Assembly (NCBI GenBank): GCA_965203685.1
Contig: OZ241908.1
Location: 124,001 to 188,000 of the forward strand
Origin: VXYL01 sp965203685
GTDB taxonomy: Bacteria; Pseudomonadota; Gammaproteobacteria; Pseudomonadales; Azotimanducaceae
Reading direction: 5' to 3'
DNA: 64,000 nt
Positions 44,055 through 52,290 of the stretch are shown piece after piece. Each line of letters begins with the position of its first letter. The first letter of the stretch is position 1. The notes beneath the pieces are model-generated. The model ran no database searches, was not told the DNA's origin, and saw only the letters and a list, made by a program, of their open reading frames with translations. The position numbers and the translations under genes were made by a program.

Positions 44055-44792
44055 CTAGCCGTCGTCGAGCAACCGCTGACCGCGTGTGAAGTCCAGCGTG
44101 CCTTCATACAGCGCGGAGCCGCTGATCGCCCCGAGCAGCCGTGAGGGGTCGAGGTCGAGGGCCTTCAAGGCGCGTAGATCGTCGAGGTTCTTGACACCGC
44201 CCGAGGCGATGACGGGTGTCCCCGCGACTTCCGCAAGCTGCCGTGTCGCCGTGGCATTGACGCCGCTCAGCATCCCGTCGCGGGCGACGTCGGTATAGAC
44301 GATCGCGAACAGGTCCAGTTCGCGAATGCTGTCGGCGAACGACAGCACGTCGACGCCGCTGGTCGTCGTCCATCCGCGCGTCGCGGCCCTGCCGTCCTTG
44401 GCGTCGAGGCCGAGGATGGCACGACCGGGAAACTCGGCTGCCAACGCGCGTAGAAACTCGGGGTCTTCGGTGGCCCGGGTGCCGGCGATCACTTGCGACA
44501 CTCCAGTCGCGATGTAGGCGTGTGCGGTCTCGATACTGCGAATGCCACCGCCGATCTGGACCGGCACGTCGCCGGCGGCTTCGACGATCTGCTCTACGAG
44601 GCGTTGATTCACGGGCTCGCCGGCGAAGGCGCCATCGAGATCCACGACGTGCAGGCGGCGCGCACCAAGCTCGCACCAGTGTTTGGCCATTGCCGGCGGA
44701 TCGTCGGAATAGACCGAGGCGGACGCCATGACGCCCTGCTGCAACTGCACGCAGCGACCGTCCTTGAGGTCGATGGCCGGGATCAGGAGCAA
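44055..44792 (-). CDS. hisA: ProFAR isomerase (HisA)
   Basis: A 245-residue HisA, the (beta-alpha)8 isomerase of histidine synthesis. The N-terminal PAIDLKDGRCVQLQQG holds the catalytic Asp, LHVVDLDGAFAG and VQIGGGIRS are the first phosphate-site regions, and the second catalytic Asp is in YTDVARDGMLSG. ASGGVKNLDDLRAL forms the other phosphate site. The start codon is TTG directly after the hisB stop (TAGTTG), so translation is probably coupled. hisB-hisA form an operon on the minus strand. Confidence 0.95.
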   Translation of the reverse strand: MLLIPAIDLKDGRCVQLQQGVMASASVYSDDPPAMAKHWCELGARRLHVVDLDGAFAGEPVNQRLVEQIVEAAGDVPVQIGGGIRSIETAHAYIATGVSQVIAGTRATEDPEFLRALAAEFPGRAILGLDAKDGRAATRGWTTTSGVDVLSFADSIRELDLFAIVYTDVARDGMLSGVNATATRQLAEVAGTPVIASGGVKNLDDLRALKALDLDPSRLLGAISGSALYEGTLDFTRGQRLLDDG

Positions 44793-45392
44793 CTACAGCG
44801 CGCCCTTGGTGGAGGGCGTATCGCTGGTGCGCGGATCCCTTGCGAGCGCCATGCGCAGCGCGCGGCCGAACGCCTTGAAGATGGTCTCGGCCTGGTGGTG
44901 GGCGTTGACGCCCTTGAGGTTGTCGATGTGCAGCGTCGCCAACGCATGGTTCGTGAACCCTTGGAAGAACTCGCGCAGAAGGTCGACGTCGAAATCGCCG
45001 ACACGCGCACGGGTGTAGTTCACGTTGTAGTGCAGGCCGGGTCGGCCCGAGAGGTCCACGACCACCCGGGACAGGGCCTCGTCCAACGGCACATAGGCAT
45101 GCCCGTAGCGGTAGATGCCCTTCTTGTCCCCGACCGCCTCGGCGATCGCTTGGCCTAAGACGATGCCCACGTCCTCGACCGTGTGATGCGCATCGACCGC
45201 GAGATCGCCCCGGGCTTCGACGGCGAGATCGAGACGGCCGTGACGGGCGACTTGGTCGAGCATGTGCTCGAAGAACGGCAGCCCGGTGGCGATCTCCGCC
45301 ACGCCGTTGCCGTCGACGTCCACGGTCACCTCGATGGAGGTCTCGAGCGTCTTGCGGCTACGCGACGCCGTGCGGTTGGTGGTGGGGGGCAT
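44793..45392 (-). CDS. hisB: Imidazoleglycerol-phosphate dehydratase (HisB)
   Basis: A 199-residue monofunctional IGPD. The two metal-binding motifs are intact: HHTVEDVGIVLG and HHQAETIFKAFGRALR, together with the GLPFFEHMLDQVARH signature. It makes imidazole acetol phosphate. The N-terminal histidinol-phosphatase domain of enteric HisB is absent, as in most bacteria. I start at 45392 (MPPTTNRTASRSRKTLE); the upstream extension to 45485 has no support. A TATAAT lies about 28 bp upstream. Confidence 0.95.
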   Translation of the reverse strand: MPPTTNRTASRSRKTLETSIEVTVDVDGNGVAEIATGLPFFEHMLDQVARHGRLDLAVEARGDLAVDAHHTVEDVGIVLGQAIAEAVGDKKGIYRYGHAYVPLDEALSRVVVDLSGRPGLHYNVNYTRARVGDFDVDLLREFFQGFTNHALATLHIDNLKGVNAHHQAETIFKAFGRALRMALARDPRTSDTPSTKGAL

Positions 45393-45419
45393 GGGGGATG
45401 CAATGCCAGTGAAAGACGC

Positions 45420-45425
45420 ATTATA
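45420..45425 (-). promoter_or_regulatory. -10 box of the hisBA operon
   Basis: A perfect TATAAT on the minus strand (45425-45420), 28 bp before the hisB ATG. A -35 is not convincing. Confidence 0.55.
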
Positions 45426-45528
45426 CCTGCGCCCTCTCGCGGCAACGTCCTGAGCCGGCCCCTCAACTTGCCGTTCGCGCGGCATTTCGACAGACTCAAC
45501 CGGGTTCGCTTTGGTCTAAGGACGCGTT

Positions 45529-46644
45529 ATGTGCACGCCTGTCGTACGACGCGGCATCGGGATCGCGGCCTTGTTGGCCGCCGGCGTGGCGATCGCCGAC
45601 GGCGTGACTCCGGAGACCGTCTCGGAGACGGTGCTGCCATCGCCCGAGCCCACCTGGTTCATCGCCAAGGGCGGTCTCGGCGCCGCCTACGTGTTCGACG
45701 CAGCCGACGGAGAAATGCGCGGCACGCTGTCGCTCACACCGTGGACGCCGACCGTGCGTCGCCACCCGGGGCGCAACGAGATCTACGCGGCGGAGACCCA
45801 CTATTCGCGTCAATACGGCGGTGAACGCGACGACGTGCTGCGGATCTACGAGCATGCGACGCTCAACCCGGTCGCGGAGATCGACGTCCCGGACAAGATC
45901 ACGGCGCTGCATCGGCACTACCTCGCGATCCTGTCCGGCGGTCGCTATGTCACGGTGTTCAACATGACCCCGGCCCAGTCGGTGAGCGTGGTGGACGTCG
46001 AGGACCGGCGCTTCGTCGGCGAAATCTCGACGCCCGGTTGCGCGATGACGCTGCCGGCGGGTGAGCGCGGCTTCCTGATGATGTGCGGCGACGGCACCTT
46101 GCAGTGGATCGGCCTAGACGAGGCGGGCGCGGAGGCGGCGCGCGTCCGCAGCGAGTCGTTCTTCTCCGTCGAGGAGGATCCGCTGTTCGACGAGCCCGTG
46201 CAGACGCCCGTCGGCTGGCAATTCTTGAGTTTCGAGGGGCTTGCCCTCGAAGCGTCGGTCGAGGACGGGCAGATCGCCGTCGGCGATTCCTGGTCCATCC
46301 TCGGAGAGGACGACGAGGGTTGGCGACCCGGCGGGGGCCAGCCGATCGCGTTCCACGCTGGCCACGACCTGCTGGTCGTGCTCATGCACGAGGGCAAGAA
46401 GGACACGCAGAACCAGGACGGCACCGAGGCGTGGGTTTTCCATCGCGAGGCAGAACGTCGGATCGGCCGGATCAAGTTCGAGGAAGGCATGACGGCGGGT
46501 TCGTTGCTCGTGGTCGAGGAACCGGGGGACGAACCCTTGCTGCTCGCGGCCATCGCGGGCGGCGTGCGCGTCTTCGGGCTGCGCACCGGGAAGCGCGAAC
46601 GGATCATCGAAAGCACGGGCGGCGGCTCGCTGCTGCACTATTGA
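45529..46644 (+). CDS. mauB: Methylamine/aralkylamine dehydrogenase heavy subunit
   Basis: A 371-residue exported protein with a signal-like N-terminus (IGIAALLAAGVAIADG) and a beta-propeller of the quinohemoprotein/MauB type. Family features are WFIAKGGLGAAYVFDAADG, YAAETHYSRQYGGERDDVL, and HEGKKDTQNQDGTEAWVF near the C-terminal blades. It would pair with the TTQ-bearing light subunit (MauA) downstream and oxidise a primary amine to an aldehyde in the periplasm. AAGGA precedes the ATG. It opens a compact mauB-E-D-A-cytochrome operon. Confidence 0.88.
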   Translation: MCTPVVRRGIGIAALLAAGVAIADGVTPETVSETVLPSPEPTWFIAKGGLGAAYVFDAADGEMRGTLSLTPWTPTVRRHPGRNEIYAAETHYSRQYGGERDDVLRIYEHATLNPVAEIDVPDKITALHRHYLAILSGGRYVTVFNMTPAQSVSVVDVEDRRFVGEISTPGCAMTLPAGERGFLMMCGDGTLQWIGLDEAGAEAARVRSESFFSVEEDPLFDEPVQTPVGWQFLSFEGLALEASVEDGQIAVGDSWSILGEDDEGWRPGGGQPIAFHAGHDLLVVLMHEGKKDTQNQDGTEAWVFHREAERRIGRIKFEEGMTAGSLLVVEEPGDEPLLLAAIAGGVRVFGLRTGKRERIIESTGGGSLLHY

Positions 46645-46649
46645 CGGCA

Positions 46650-47186
46650 GTGGACGCCTCGCCAATGCTCGGTGCCGCGTTGGGGTTCGCCTTGCTCCTC
46701 GGCACGGCCGCATGGCGGAAACTCAGCGATTTCGGCGCCTTCAACGCGGTGATCGCCGACTACCGGATCGTGCCCCAAGTGTTGCTGCGCCCTACGGGCG
46801 GCATCGTTGCCATGATTGAAGCCGCACTTGCCGTGCTCTGGCTCGCCGCACCTTGGTACGCCGACGCCGCAAACGCTGCAGGGATCGGCACTGCCGCCCT
46901 GATGGCCGGATACGGCGCGGCAATCGCCGGGAACCTGGTACGTGGGCGCTCCTGGATTGACTGCGGCTGTGGCGGCGGCGACCAACTGACGTGGGGACTC
47001 GTGGCGCGCAACGCGGTTCTCGCTGGACTGGCCATCGCCACGTTGGCGGTTCGTAGCCTTGGCTCGCCGGACTGGGGCGACGTCGCGGTCGCCGTTCCGG
47101 TACTGGGCCTCGCGACATTGCTGTACCTCGCCACCGGCACCTTGCTCGGCAACAGTGCGGCGATGCGCACCTGGCGCGAGGCCTGA
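46650..47186 (+). CDS. mauE: MauE-like membrane protein
   Basis: A 178-residue membrane protein of the MauE/DoxX-like family with about five helices (LGAALGFALLLGTAAW onward). MauE is required, with MauD, to form the disulfides and stability of the dehydrogenase light subunit. The CGCGG motif (IDCGCGGGDQL) in a loop may take part in thiol chemistry. I pick the GTG at 46650 because its N-terminus aligns with the family (VDASPMLGAAL); TTG 46641 (overlapping the mauB stop) and ATG 46665 are alternatives. The gene is 3 bp before mauD. Confidence 0.82.
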   Translation: MDASPMLGAALGFALLLGTAAWRKLSDFGAFNAVIADYRIVPQVLLRPTGGIVAMIEAALAVLWLAAPWYADAANAAGIGTAALMAGYGAAIAGNLVRGRSWIDCGCGGGDQLTWGLVARNAVLAGLAIATLAVRSLGSPDWGDVAVAVPVLGLATLLYLATGTLLGNSAAMRTWREA

Positions 47187-47189
47187 GCG

Positions 47190-47816
47190 ATGACCGCCGC
47201 GCTTGCGCTCGACATCCTGCTCTGGGTATTCGTCGGCGTCTTGACCGTGGCGGTGCTGGCCCTCGCCCGCCAGGTCGGCGTGCTCAACCAGCGCGTGGCA
47301 CCCGCGGGCGCGTTGATGCCGACCTCCGGGCCCAAGGTCGGCGAACTCACCGAGGCCGTAGACGCGGACGATCTCGCCGGTACGAGCCACAACATCGGCG
47401 GTCCCTCGGCGGACGACACGCTGGTTGTGTTCATCTCGCCCACGTGTCCAGTGTGCAAGACACTCCTGCCGGCCGCGAGGTCGTTGGCGGCAGCAGAGAG
47501 CCTGCGACTGGTGTTTGCAAGCGACGGGTTCGACGCCGCTCGGCATCGGACGTTCGCGAGGGACGTCGGGCTTGAGCGGTTCCCTTACGTGCTCTCGCAA
47601 GCACTCGGGATGCGCTACGGTGTTAGTCGACTGCCGTTCGCGGTGCTCATCGGTGCCGACGGCGTGCTGCGCGGGCGAGGACTCGTGAACTCCCGGGAAC
47701 ACCTTGAGAGCCTAGTGGAATCGTGGCGTACCGGGGTCGCAACGCTGCAGGACTATGTACAGGAAATCGGCGGGGTCGGCGTCTTCGACCCTGGCGCGAG
47801 TAAGGAGAGCGGATGA
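47190..47816 (+). CDS. mauD: MauD-like thioredoxin-fold protein
   Basis: A 208-residue membrane-anchored thioredoxin-fold protein. An N-terminal helix (ALDILLWVFVGVLTVAVLAL) is followed by the active site CPVC in FISPTCPVCKTLLPAAR and the cis-Pro region VSRLPFAVLIGADGVL. MauD acts with MauE in forming the six disulfides of the light subunit. Its stop overlaps the mauA ATG (ATGA), with AAGGAGAGC just upstream. Confidence 0.9.
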   Translation: MTAALALDILLWVFVGVLTVAVLALARQVGVLNQRVAPAGALMPTSGPKVGELTEAVDADDLAGTSHNIGGPSADDTLVVFISPTCPVCKTLLPAARSLAAAESLRLVFASDGFDAARHRTFARDVGLERFPYVLSQALGMRYGVSRLPFAVLIGADGVLRGRGLVNSREHLESLVESWRTGVATLQDYVQEIGGVGVFDPGASKESG

Positions 47817-48445
47817 TGAAGGCGCAGATGCATGGCCAAGGAGGCTTGTTGGCGCGCATGCTCGATGCGGTCGCGCACAAGTCCACGACGGGCCTCGCCG
47901 AACGCACGTCCAGGCGCGGCTTCCTCGGTCGCGTGGGCGTATTGCTGGCCGGGACGGGCGCGTTGCCGCTGCTGCCGGTCGCCCGATCGTTCGGTGGCGA
48001 GGCAGCGCCCGAGACCGAAGCCGCGGATGACGCGCCCGGCGTCACGGCATTGCGCGAGTTCGGCGACCCGCAGAGTTGCGACTATTGGCGCTACTGCGCC
48101 TTGGGCGGCTCGCTTTGCGCTTGTTGCGGCGGCAGCGCCAGTGCCTGTCCGCCGGGCGCCGAGGCGTCACCGATCACCTGGGTTGGCACCTGCCGCAATC
48201 CCGCGGACGGCAAGCAGTACCTAATCTCCTACAACGACTGCTGTGGCAAGGCGTTCTGCCCGCGCTGCTTCTGTAACCGGACCGAGGGTGCCAAGCCCGT
48301 CTACTTCCCGAGCAAGAGCAACAACGTGCTGTGGTGCTTCGGCGTCGAGAGCAACGCCTACCACTGCACCGTCTCCGCGGTGCTGGGCGAAGCGCCGGAC
48401 GAGGAGGCAAGCGGCGACACCGCGGAAGCGTCGGCCACGCAGTGA
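47813..48445 (+). CDS. mauA: Methylamine/aralkylamine dehydrogenase light subunit (TTQ)
   Basis: A 210-residue light subunit. An N-terminal twin-arginine-type signal (SRRGFLGRVGVLLAGTGALP) is followed by the Cys-rich mature part: CDYWRYCALGGSLCACCGG contains the first TTQ Trp (YWRYC) and SNNVLWCFGVES the second. The stretch WVGTCRNPADGKQYLISYND and CCGKAFCPRCFCN closely match known light subunits. It carries the tryptophan tryptophylquinone cofactor and oxidises the amine. TTQ formation normally needs MauG, which is not in the window. Confidence 0.93.
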   Translation: MMKAQMHGQGGLLARMLDAVAHKSTTGLAERTSRRGFLGRVGVLLAGTGALPLLPVARSFGGEAAPETEAADDAPGVTALREFGDPQSCDYWRYCALGGSLCACCGGSASACPPGAEASPITWVGTCRNPADGKQYLISYNDCCGKAFCPRCFCNRTEGAKPVYFPSKSNNVLWCFGVESNAYHCTVSAVLGEAPDEEASGDTAEASATQ

Positions 48446-48900
48446 CCGCGCCGATGGCCCGATTGTTCGTTGGCCTGTTCGTCGCGACGATCGGCTTCGC
48501 CGCCGGCGAGGAGCAGGGCGATGACGGGCTGTCCGACGTTGCGCGTGCCGCAGCACGTTTCGACTACCTGCTGCACTGTTCCGGCTGCCACCTCCCAGAC
48601 GGCAGCGGCGCGCCACCGGAGGTGCCGTCGTTGCGAGGCCCGATGGGCGCCCTGGTGGCGACGCCGGAGGGGCGGGACTACATCTCCCGTGTGCCGGAAG
48701 TAGCCCAAGCGCCGCTGACCGACAACGCCTTGGCGCGCGTACTGAACTGGGTGCTTCTCGAGTTCAATGGCGAGACGTTGCCAACCGACTTCCGGCCCTT
48801 AGACGCCGCCGAAGTGGGTGGGGCGCGCGTCAAGGTCCTGGCTGATCCACTGCGCGCCCGCGAGGCAATCGTCGGTCGCTACCTAGACGAAGCTGACTAG
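48442..48900 (+). CDS. Mono-heme cytochrome c of the mau operon
   Basis: A 152-residue exported cytochrome with a short signal peptide (MARLFVGLFVATIGFAAG) and one heme motif, CSGCH. A Met-type ligand may lie in RGPMGALV. It starts with GTG overlapping the mauA stop (GTGA). It is a likely electron acceptor or relay for the amine dehydrogenase, in place of a copper protein (amicyanin). It has only one heme and so cannot be the diheme MauG. Confidence 0.85.
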   Translation: MTAPMARLFVGLFVATIGFAAGEEQGDDGLSDVARAAARFDYLLHCSGCHLPDGSGAPPEVPSLRGPMGALVATPEGRDYISRVPEVAQAPLTDNALARVLNWVLLEFNGETLPTDFRPLDAAEVGGARVKVLADPLRAREAIVGRYLDEAD

Positions 48901-49295
48901 CTCTGCAGCCGGTCCATCAAGCTGCCATACGGCAGGAAGCGATTGCTGCTGACCCGTTTGATCCATGGCGTGAGATCGTGCGGATAGTCGCCGCGCGAGC
49001 GCAGTAGGCGCGCGAGCGCGATGACCGGCGACTTGGCGCCGCCTTCGCAGCCAGGGATGGTCTCTTCAGCCAGCGTTAGCGCACGCGCCCAGCCAACGAG
49101 GCGCGGCGATGGCTCGTCATCGAAAAGGCCGGCGCGCTCATCGGCTGTGGCAAAGAAAACCTGGCGCAGACGAGCGGCGACGGCATCGTCGACGGCGAGC
49201 GCATCCTCGGCTACCTCTGCGGCCGCCGCATCCAGGGCCTCCGCATGACTGGCGCCAAGCTTCGCGGCCGGTTCCCAAGCGCCCACATCGCTCAT
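48897..49295 (-). CDS. Hypothetical protein
   Basis: A 132-residue soluble protein rich in Ala (EALDAAAAEVAEDALAVDDA) with a conserved-looking C-terminal part (SPVIALARLLRSRGDYPHDL; WIKRVSSNRFLPYGSLMDRL). It shows no motif I can name. It is divergent from mutY (35 bp) and convergent with the mau cytochrome; the two stop codons share the CTAG at 48897-48900. Confidence 0.65.
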   Translation of the reverse strand: MSDVGAWEPAAKLGASHAEALDAAAAEVAEDALAVDDAVAARLRQVFFATADERAGLFDDEPSPRLVGWARALTLAEETIPGCEGGAKSPVIALARLLRSRGDYPHDLTPWIKRVSSNRFLPYGSLMDRLQS

Positions 49296-49330
49296 CGTTC
49301 GATCCGGTCTCAAGGAGACGTGGCAGTGTA

Positions 49331-50434
49331 ATGTACATGGCCGCACTGAGCCGCGACGAGCCTGTGGAATCCCATTCGACGGAGGCTAAAGACCGCTTCG
49401 CAACGCGCCTCCTGGCGTGGTGGGACGACCACGGTCGCAAGGATCTGCCATGGCAACTGAACCGCACTCCGTACCGGGTCTGGGTGTCCGAGATCATGCT
49501 CCAGCAGACCACCGTTGCCGCGGTCGTGCCGTACTTCGAGCACTTCATGGCGCGCTTTCCAGATGTCGAGACGCTGGCGGACGCCGACCTGGATGAGGTC
49601 CTGCACCTCTGGAGCGGCCTCGGCTACTACGCCCGCGCACGCAGCCTGCATCGTGGCGCGGGGATCGTGATGGCGGACTTCGACGGTCGTCTGCCCGACT
49701 CGGAGGAGGCGTTGATGGCGTTGCCGGGGATCGGCCGGTCCACCGCCGCCGCGATCGCCGCACAGGCCTTTGGTCGGCACGCCGCCATCTTGGACGGCAA
49801 CGTCAAGCGGGTGCTGTCGAGGATTCACCGTGTCGGCGGCCAGCCATCGTCGTCCGCGACCCAACGCGTTCTGTGGGACTTGGCGGAAGCGCATACGCCC
49901 GCCGATCGCGTTGCTGACTACACGCAAGCGATCATGGATCTCGGGGCCACGTTGTGCCGGCGCAGGGATCCATCGTGTCCTGATTGCCCGGTGCAAGACA
50001 TGTGTGCCGCATTTGCCCAAGGCGACGTCGCGCGGTTCCCGGAACGTGCCGTGCGACGCGAACGGCGGGCGGAGCGGCGCCGGTTCTTCGTACTTACGGC
50101 ACCGGATCGGACGTGCTACGTCGAACAACGGCCCGCCGCCGGCATTTGGGGCGGCCTCTGGTCACCACCGGAGCGGGACGCCGACGAATCGGTCGCGCGA
50201 TTCCTCGAGGTTCTCGGCGTGGAGTCGGTCCTAGTTGAGCAACACAACAGCGCACCGACGATTCACCACGGCTTCACCCACTTCGACCTCGACGTCGAGC
50301 CGGTTTACATCCGCCTGGTGGAGAAGCCGTCCGGCCTTCCGGGGCGTTGGATCGGCCCCGACCACCGTCTTGGCGTTTCCGCCGTGGCCGCTAAACTCTT
50401 GGCCGCGACCCAGCCGATCGGACTCGAACCATGA
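49331..50434 (+). CDS. mutY: A/G-specific adenine glycosylase MutY
   Basis: A 367-residue MutY, which removes adenine opposite 8-oxoguanine. Visible: catalytic Glu in VSEIMLQQTTVAAV, the HhH motif LMALPGIGRSTAAAI, catalytic Asp in AILDGNVKRVLSRI, the [4Fe-4S] motif C-x6-C-x2-C-x5-C (CRRRDPSCPDCPVQDMC), and a C-terminal NUDIX-like 8-oxoG-recognition domain. Met at 49331 and 49337 are both possible; the longer frame from 49109 is antisense to the upstream hypothetical gene. It overlaps yggX by ATGA, as in E. coli. Confidence 0.95.
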   Translation: MYMAALSRDEPVESHSTEAKDRFATRLLAWWDDHGRKDLPWQLNRTPYRVWVSEIMLQQTTVAAVVPYFEHFMARFPDVETLADADLDEVLHLWSGLGYYARARSLHRGAGIVMADFDGRLPDSEEALMALPGIGRSTAAAIAAQAFGRHAAILDGNVKRVLSRIHRVGGQPSSSATQRVLWDLAEAHTPADRVADYTQAIMDLGATLCRRRDPSCPDCPVQDMCAAFAQGDVARFPERAVRRERRAERRRFFVLTAPDRTCYVEQRPAAGIWGGLWSPPERDADESVARFLEVLGVESVLVEQHNSAPTIHHGFTHFDLDVEPVYIRLVEKPSGLPGRWIGPDHRLGVSAVAAKLLAATQPIGLEP

Positions 50435-50697
50435 GCCGCACCGTGTATTGCCGCAAGTACGGCAAGGAATTGCCAGGCCTCGCCGCGCCGCCGTTGCCGG
50501 GAGCGGCCGGCGAGGACATCTTCGAGAATGTCTCAGCCAAGGCGTGGCAGGAGTGGCAGCATGTGCAGACGATGCTCATCAACGAGCATCACCTGTCCAT
50601 GGCCGATCGCGAGGCGCGCAGCTACTTGAGCGAGCAGATGCGCCGTTTCTTGGCCAACGAGGACTACGACCGGCCGGCCGGATACGTCCCGGAGTAG
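50431..50697 (+). CDS. yggX: Fe(2+)-trafficking protein YggX
   Basis: An 88-residue YggX protein. The N-terminus is MSRTVYCRKYGKELPGLAAP, with the conserved single Cys, and the rest (WQEWQHVQTMLINEHHLSM) is a hallmark of the family. YggX protects Fe-S clusters and DNA from oxidative damage. The mutY-yggX order and ATGA overlap match gammaproteobacterial genomes. Confidence 0.95.
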   Translation: MSRTVYCRKYGKELPGLAAPPLPGAAGEDIFENVSAKAWQEWQHVQTMLINEHHLSMADREARSYLSEQMRRFLANEDYDRPAGYVPE

Positions 50698-50706
50698 CCT
50701 TATGTC

Positions 50707-50732
50707 GGTACGCGGACGTCCACGTCCGCATT
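50707..50732. repeat. REP-like palindrome, type-1 unit
   Basis: The hairpin GCGGACG (50712-50718), loop TCCA, CGTCCGC (50723-50729) lies between the convergent yggX and GST stop codons and is nearly identical to the unit at 8113. Confidence 0.8.
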
Positions 50733-50736
50733 CCTG

Positions 50737-51366
50737 CTACGCGTTCGAGCTCGGCCGAGCCTTGACAGCGTTGTACCAACGCTGCAGGTGCGGATGCTCG
50801 TCACCTGCCCGGATCTGCACCCACTTGGCGAAGTCGACCACGCAAAACGCCGTGATGTCCGCGATGGAGAACGTATCGCCGGCCACGTATTCGGAGTCGG
50901 CGAGGGTCGCATTCAGGGAGTCGTAGAAGCGCCCGGCGAGACTTTTGCCGCGATCAACCAACTCCGCGATCACGGGCACGCCTTCCGTGCCGGACACCGC
51001 GCGGTCGGCGAACGCCGGGTTTCCGTTGCGGAACGCGTCGGCCACCGGCATCAACCCGTCCCACTCCATGTGCCTCTGGGCGGACTCGATCACCGCCTTC
51101 GACTTGGCGTCGGTGCCCATCAACGGCGGTTCGGGATGCAACTCTTCGAAGTAGCGGCAGATCGCCACGGACTCGTCGATCACCGTGCCATCGTCGAGGA
51201 CCAGCGTCGGCAACAGGGCGCGCGGGTTGATGGCCCGAAACTCGGCGGCGATGTTCTGGCCGGCCGGGATATCCACCTGTTCGGTTTCGACGTCGACGCC
51301 TTTCTCGGCGAGGAAAATCCGCACCCGCCGTGGATTCGGCGCCATGGTGAAATCGTAGAGCTTCAT
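50737..51366 (-). CDS. Glutathione S-transferase family protein
   Basis: A 209-residue GST. The N-terminal thioredoxin-like domain (MKLYDFTMAPNPRRVRIFLAEK) has Ser-lacking MAPNP where the catalytic Ser/Cys is usual, and PTLVLDDGTVIDESVAICRY is the glutathione gamma-Glu site. The C-terminal helical domain has the N-capping region FSIADITAFCVVDFA. AGGGACAAGCG precedes the ATG at 51366. The substrate is unknown. Confidence 0.88.
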   Translation of the reverse strand: MKLYDFTMAPNPRRVRIFLAEKGVDVETEQVDIPAGQNIAAEFRAINPRALLPTLVLDDGTVIDESVAICRYFEELHPEPPLMGTDAKSKAVIESAQRHMEWDGLMPVADAFRNGNPAFADRAVSGTEGVPVIAELVDRGKSLAGRFYDSLNATLADSEYVAGDTFSIADITAFCVVDFAKWVQIRAGDEHPHLQRWYNAVKARPSSNA

Positions 51367-51396
51367 TCGCTTGTCCCTGTTGCGGTAAGGGCGCGT

Positions 51397-51402
51397 AGCA
51401 TA
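51397..51402 (-). promoter_or_regulatory. Probable -10 box of the GST gene
   Basis: TATGCT on the minus strand (51402-51397) would start transcription about 24 nt before the GST ATG. Confidence 0.4.
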
Positions 51403-51444
51403 CACGCGTAGGCAAAAGGGAACGCAGCCGTTGGGAGGTATGCG

Positions 51445-51486
51445 ATGCGCGCAGAACCCGTTACCACGTCCCGGTTGGCCCCATGA
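51445..51486 (+). CDS. Possible 13-codon leader minicistron
   Basis: ATG at 51445 with GGAGG (51434-51438) at ideal spacing opens a 13-residue frame (MRAEPVTTSRLAP). Its TGA overlaps the ATG of the small membrane protein at 51483, which has no ribosome-binding site of its own. It may serve to couple translation. Evidence is positional only. Confidence 0.35.
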   Translation: MRAEPVTTSRLAP

Positions 51487-51653
51487 CGATCAACATCGGC
51501 GCCGTCGCGGTCACTTTCATCGGCCTGGTCGTCGGTCTATGCGGCCTTGGGCTCGCATGGCGCATGGTGCGCCGTCTGCCGACGGACCAACATCCGAAGC
51601 CAACGGATGCGTCGGACGCGGAAGAGTCCGACAGGTCGGAGGACAAGGATTGA
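51483..51653 (+). CDS. Small single-span membrane protein
   Basis: A 56-residue protein with one N-terminal membrane helix (AVAVTFIGLVVGLCGLGLAW), a basic juxtamembrane patch (RMVRRLP) and an acidic, hydrophilic tail (TDASDAEESDRSEDKD). The composition is typical of small N-in/C-tail or N-out membrane proteins; no family is known to me. It overlaps the methyltransferase start (TTGA) and possibly an upstream 13-codon leader (ATGA). Confidence 0.6.
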   Translation: MTINIGAVAVTFIGLVVGLCGLGLAWRMVRRLPTDQHPKPTDASDAEESDRSEDKD

Positions 51654-52234
51654 GCACCGCTGATCGCGCCAAGTGGAATCGGCGCTACCGCGAGGGCGCC
51701 TATCAAAGTCGGACACATCCAAGCGCTTTCCTTGAGGAGTGCGTCCCCACGCTTCCGCCACCAGGGCGAGCCCTGGACCTCGCCTGTGGAACCGGGCGCA
51801 ACGCGATCTATCTTGCGGGCTTGGGCTTTGCCGTGGACGCCGTCGACATCTCGGCGGAAGCGCTCGCCATCGGCCGAGCGCGGGCATCCGAGTTGCCCAT
51901 TTGCTGGCTCGAGCGCGATCTGGATGCGGGCTTCGCCCCCGATGCGAGCTACGATGTCATCGTCAACATCCGCTTCGTGAACCTGCCGCTCCTCGATTCC
52001 CTGTTGCCGTCGCTGCACCCGAACGGTGTGCTGATCGTCGAGCAACACTTGGCCACCTCGCGCGACGACGTGATCGGCCCCAAGAACCCGGCGTTCCGCG
52101 TGGCGCCCGGCGAGCTTGCCCGACTCGCGTCGGCGCTCACCATCGAACGCGCCGAGGAGGACGTTTTCGAAGACCCGGACGGGCGCAAGGCGGCGCTTTC
52201 ACGGCTCCTTGCGCGGAAGCCCAACGCTGGTTGA
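51650..52234 (+). CDS. Class I SAM-dependent methyltransferase (TehB-like)
   Basis: A 194-residue methyltransferase. Motif I is ALDLACGTGRNAIYLAGLG, followed by VDAVDISAEALAIG (motif II) and the post-II region DLDAGFAPDASYDVIVNI. The N-terminus (KWNRRYREGAYQSRTHPS) resembles TehB/UbiE-like small-molecule methyltransferases. The start is TTG overlapping the membrane-protein stop, with AAGGA upstream. The substrate is unknown. The tRNA-Phe promoter starts at its stop codon. Confidence 0.82.
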   Translation: MSTADRAKWNRRYREGAYQSRTHPSAFLEECVPTLPPPGRALDLACGTGRNAIYLAGLGFAVDAVDISAEALAIGRARASELPICWLERDLDAGFAPDASYDVIVNIRFVNLPLLDSLLPSLHPNGVLIVEQHLATSRDDVIGPKNPAFRVAPGELARLASALTIERAEEDVFEDPDGRKAALSRLLARKPNAG

Positions 52235-52261
52235 CGGACGCCTCAGTTCTGCCGCTTAATA
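52231..52261 (+). promoter_or_regulatory. Promoter of tRNA-Phe with GC-rich discriminator
   Basis: TTGACG (52231-52236), about 19 bp, TTAATA (52256-52261), then a GC-rich discriminator (CGCGCCGCC). This organisation is typical of stable-RNA promoters under stringent control. It overlaps the methyltransferase stop codon. Confidence 0.65.
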
Positions 52262-52290
52262 CGCGCCGCCCTCGCGTAGGGCGTCCCTTC

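Noticed and set aside
48442..48900. The cytochrome as MauG
   Set aside because: It has a single CxxCH and only about 150 residues; MauG is diheme and about twice as long.
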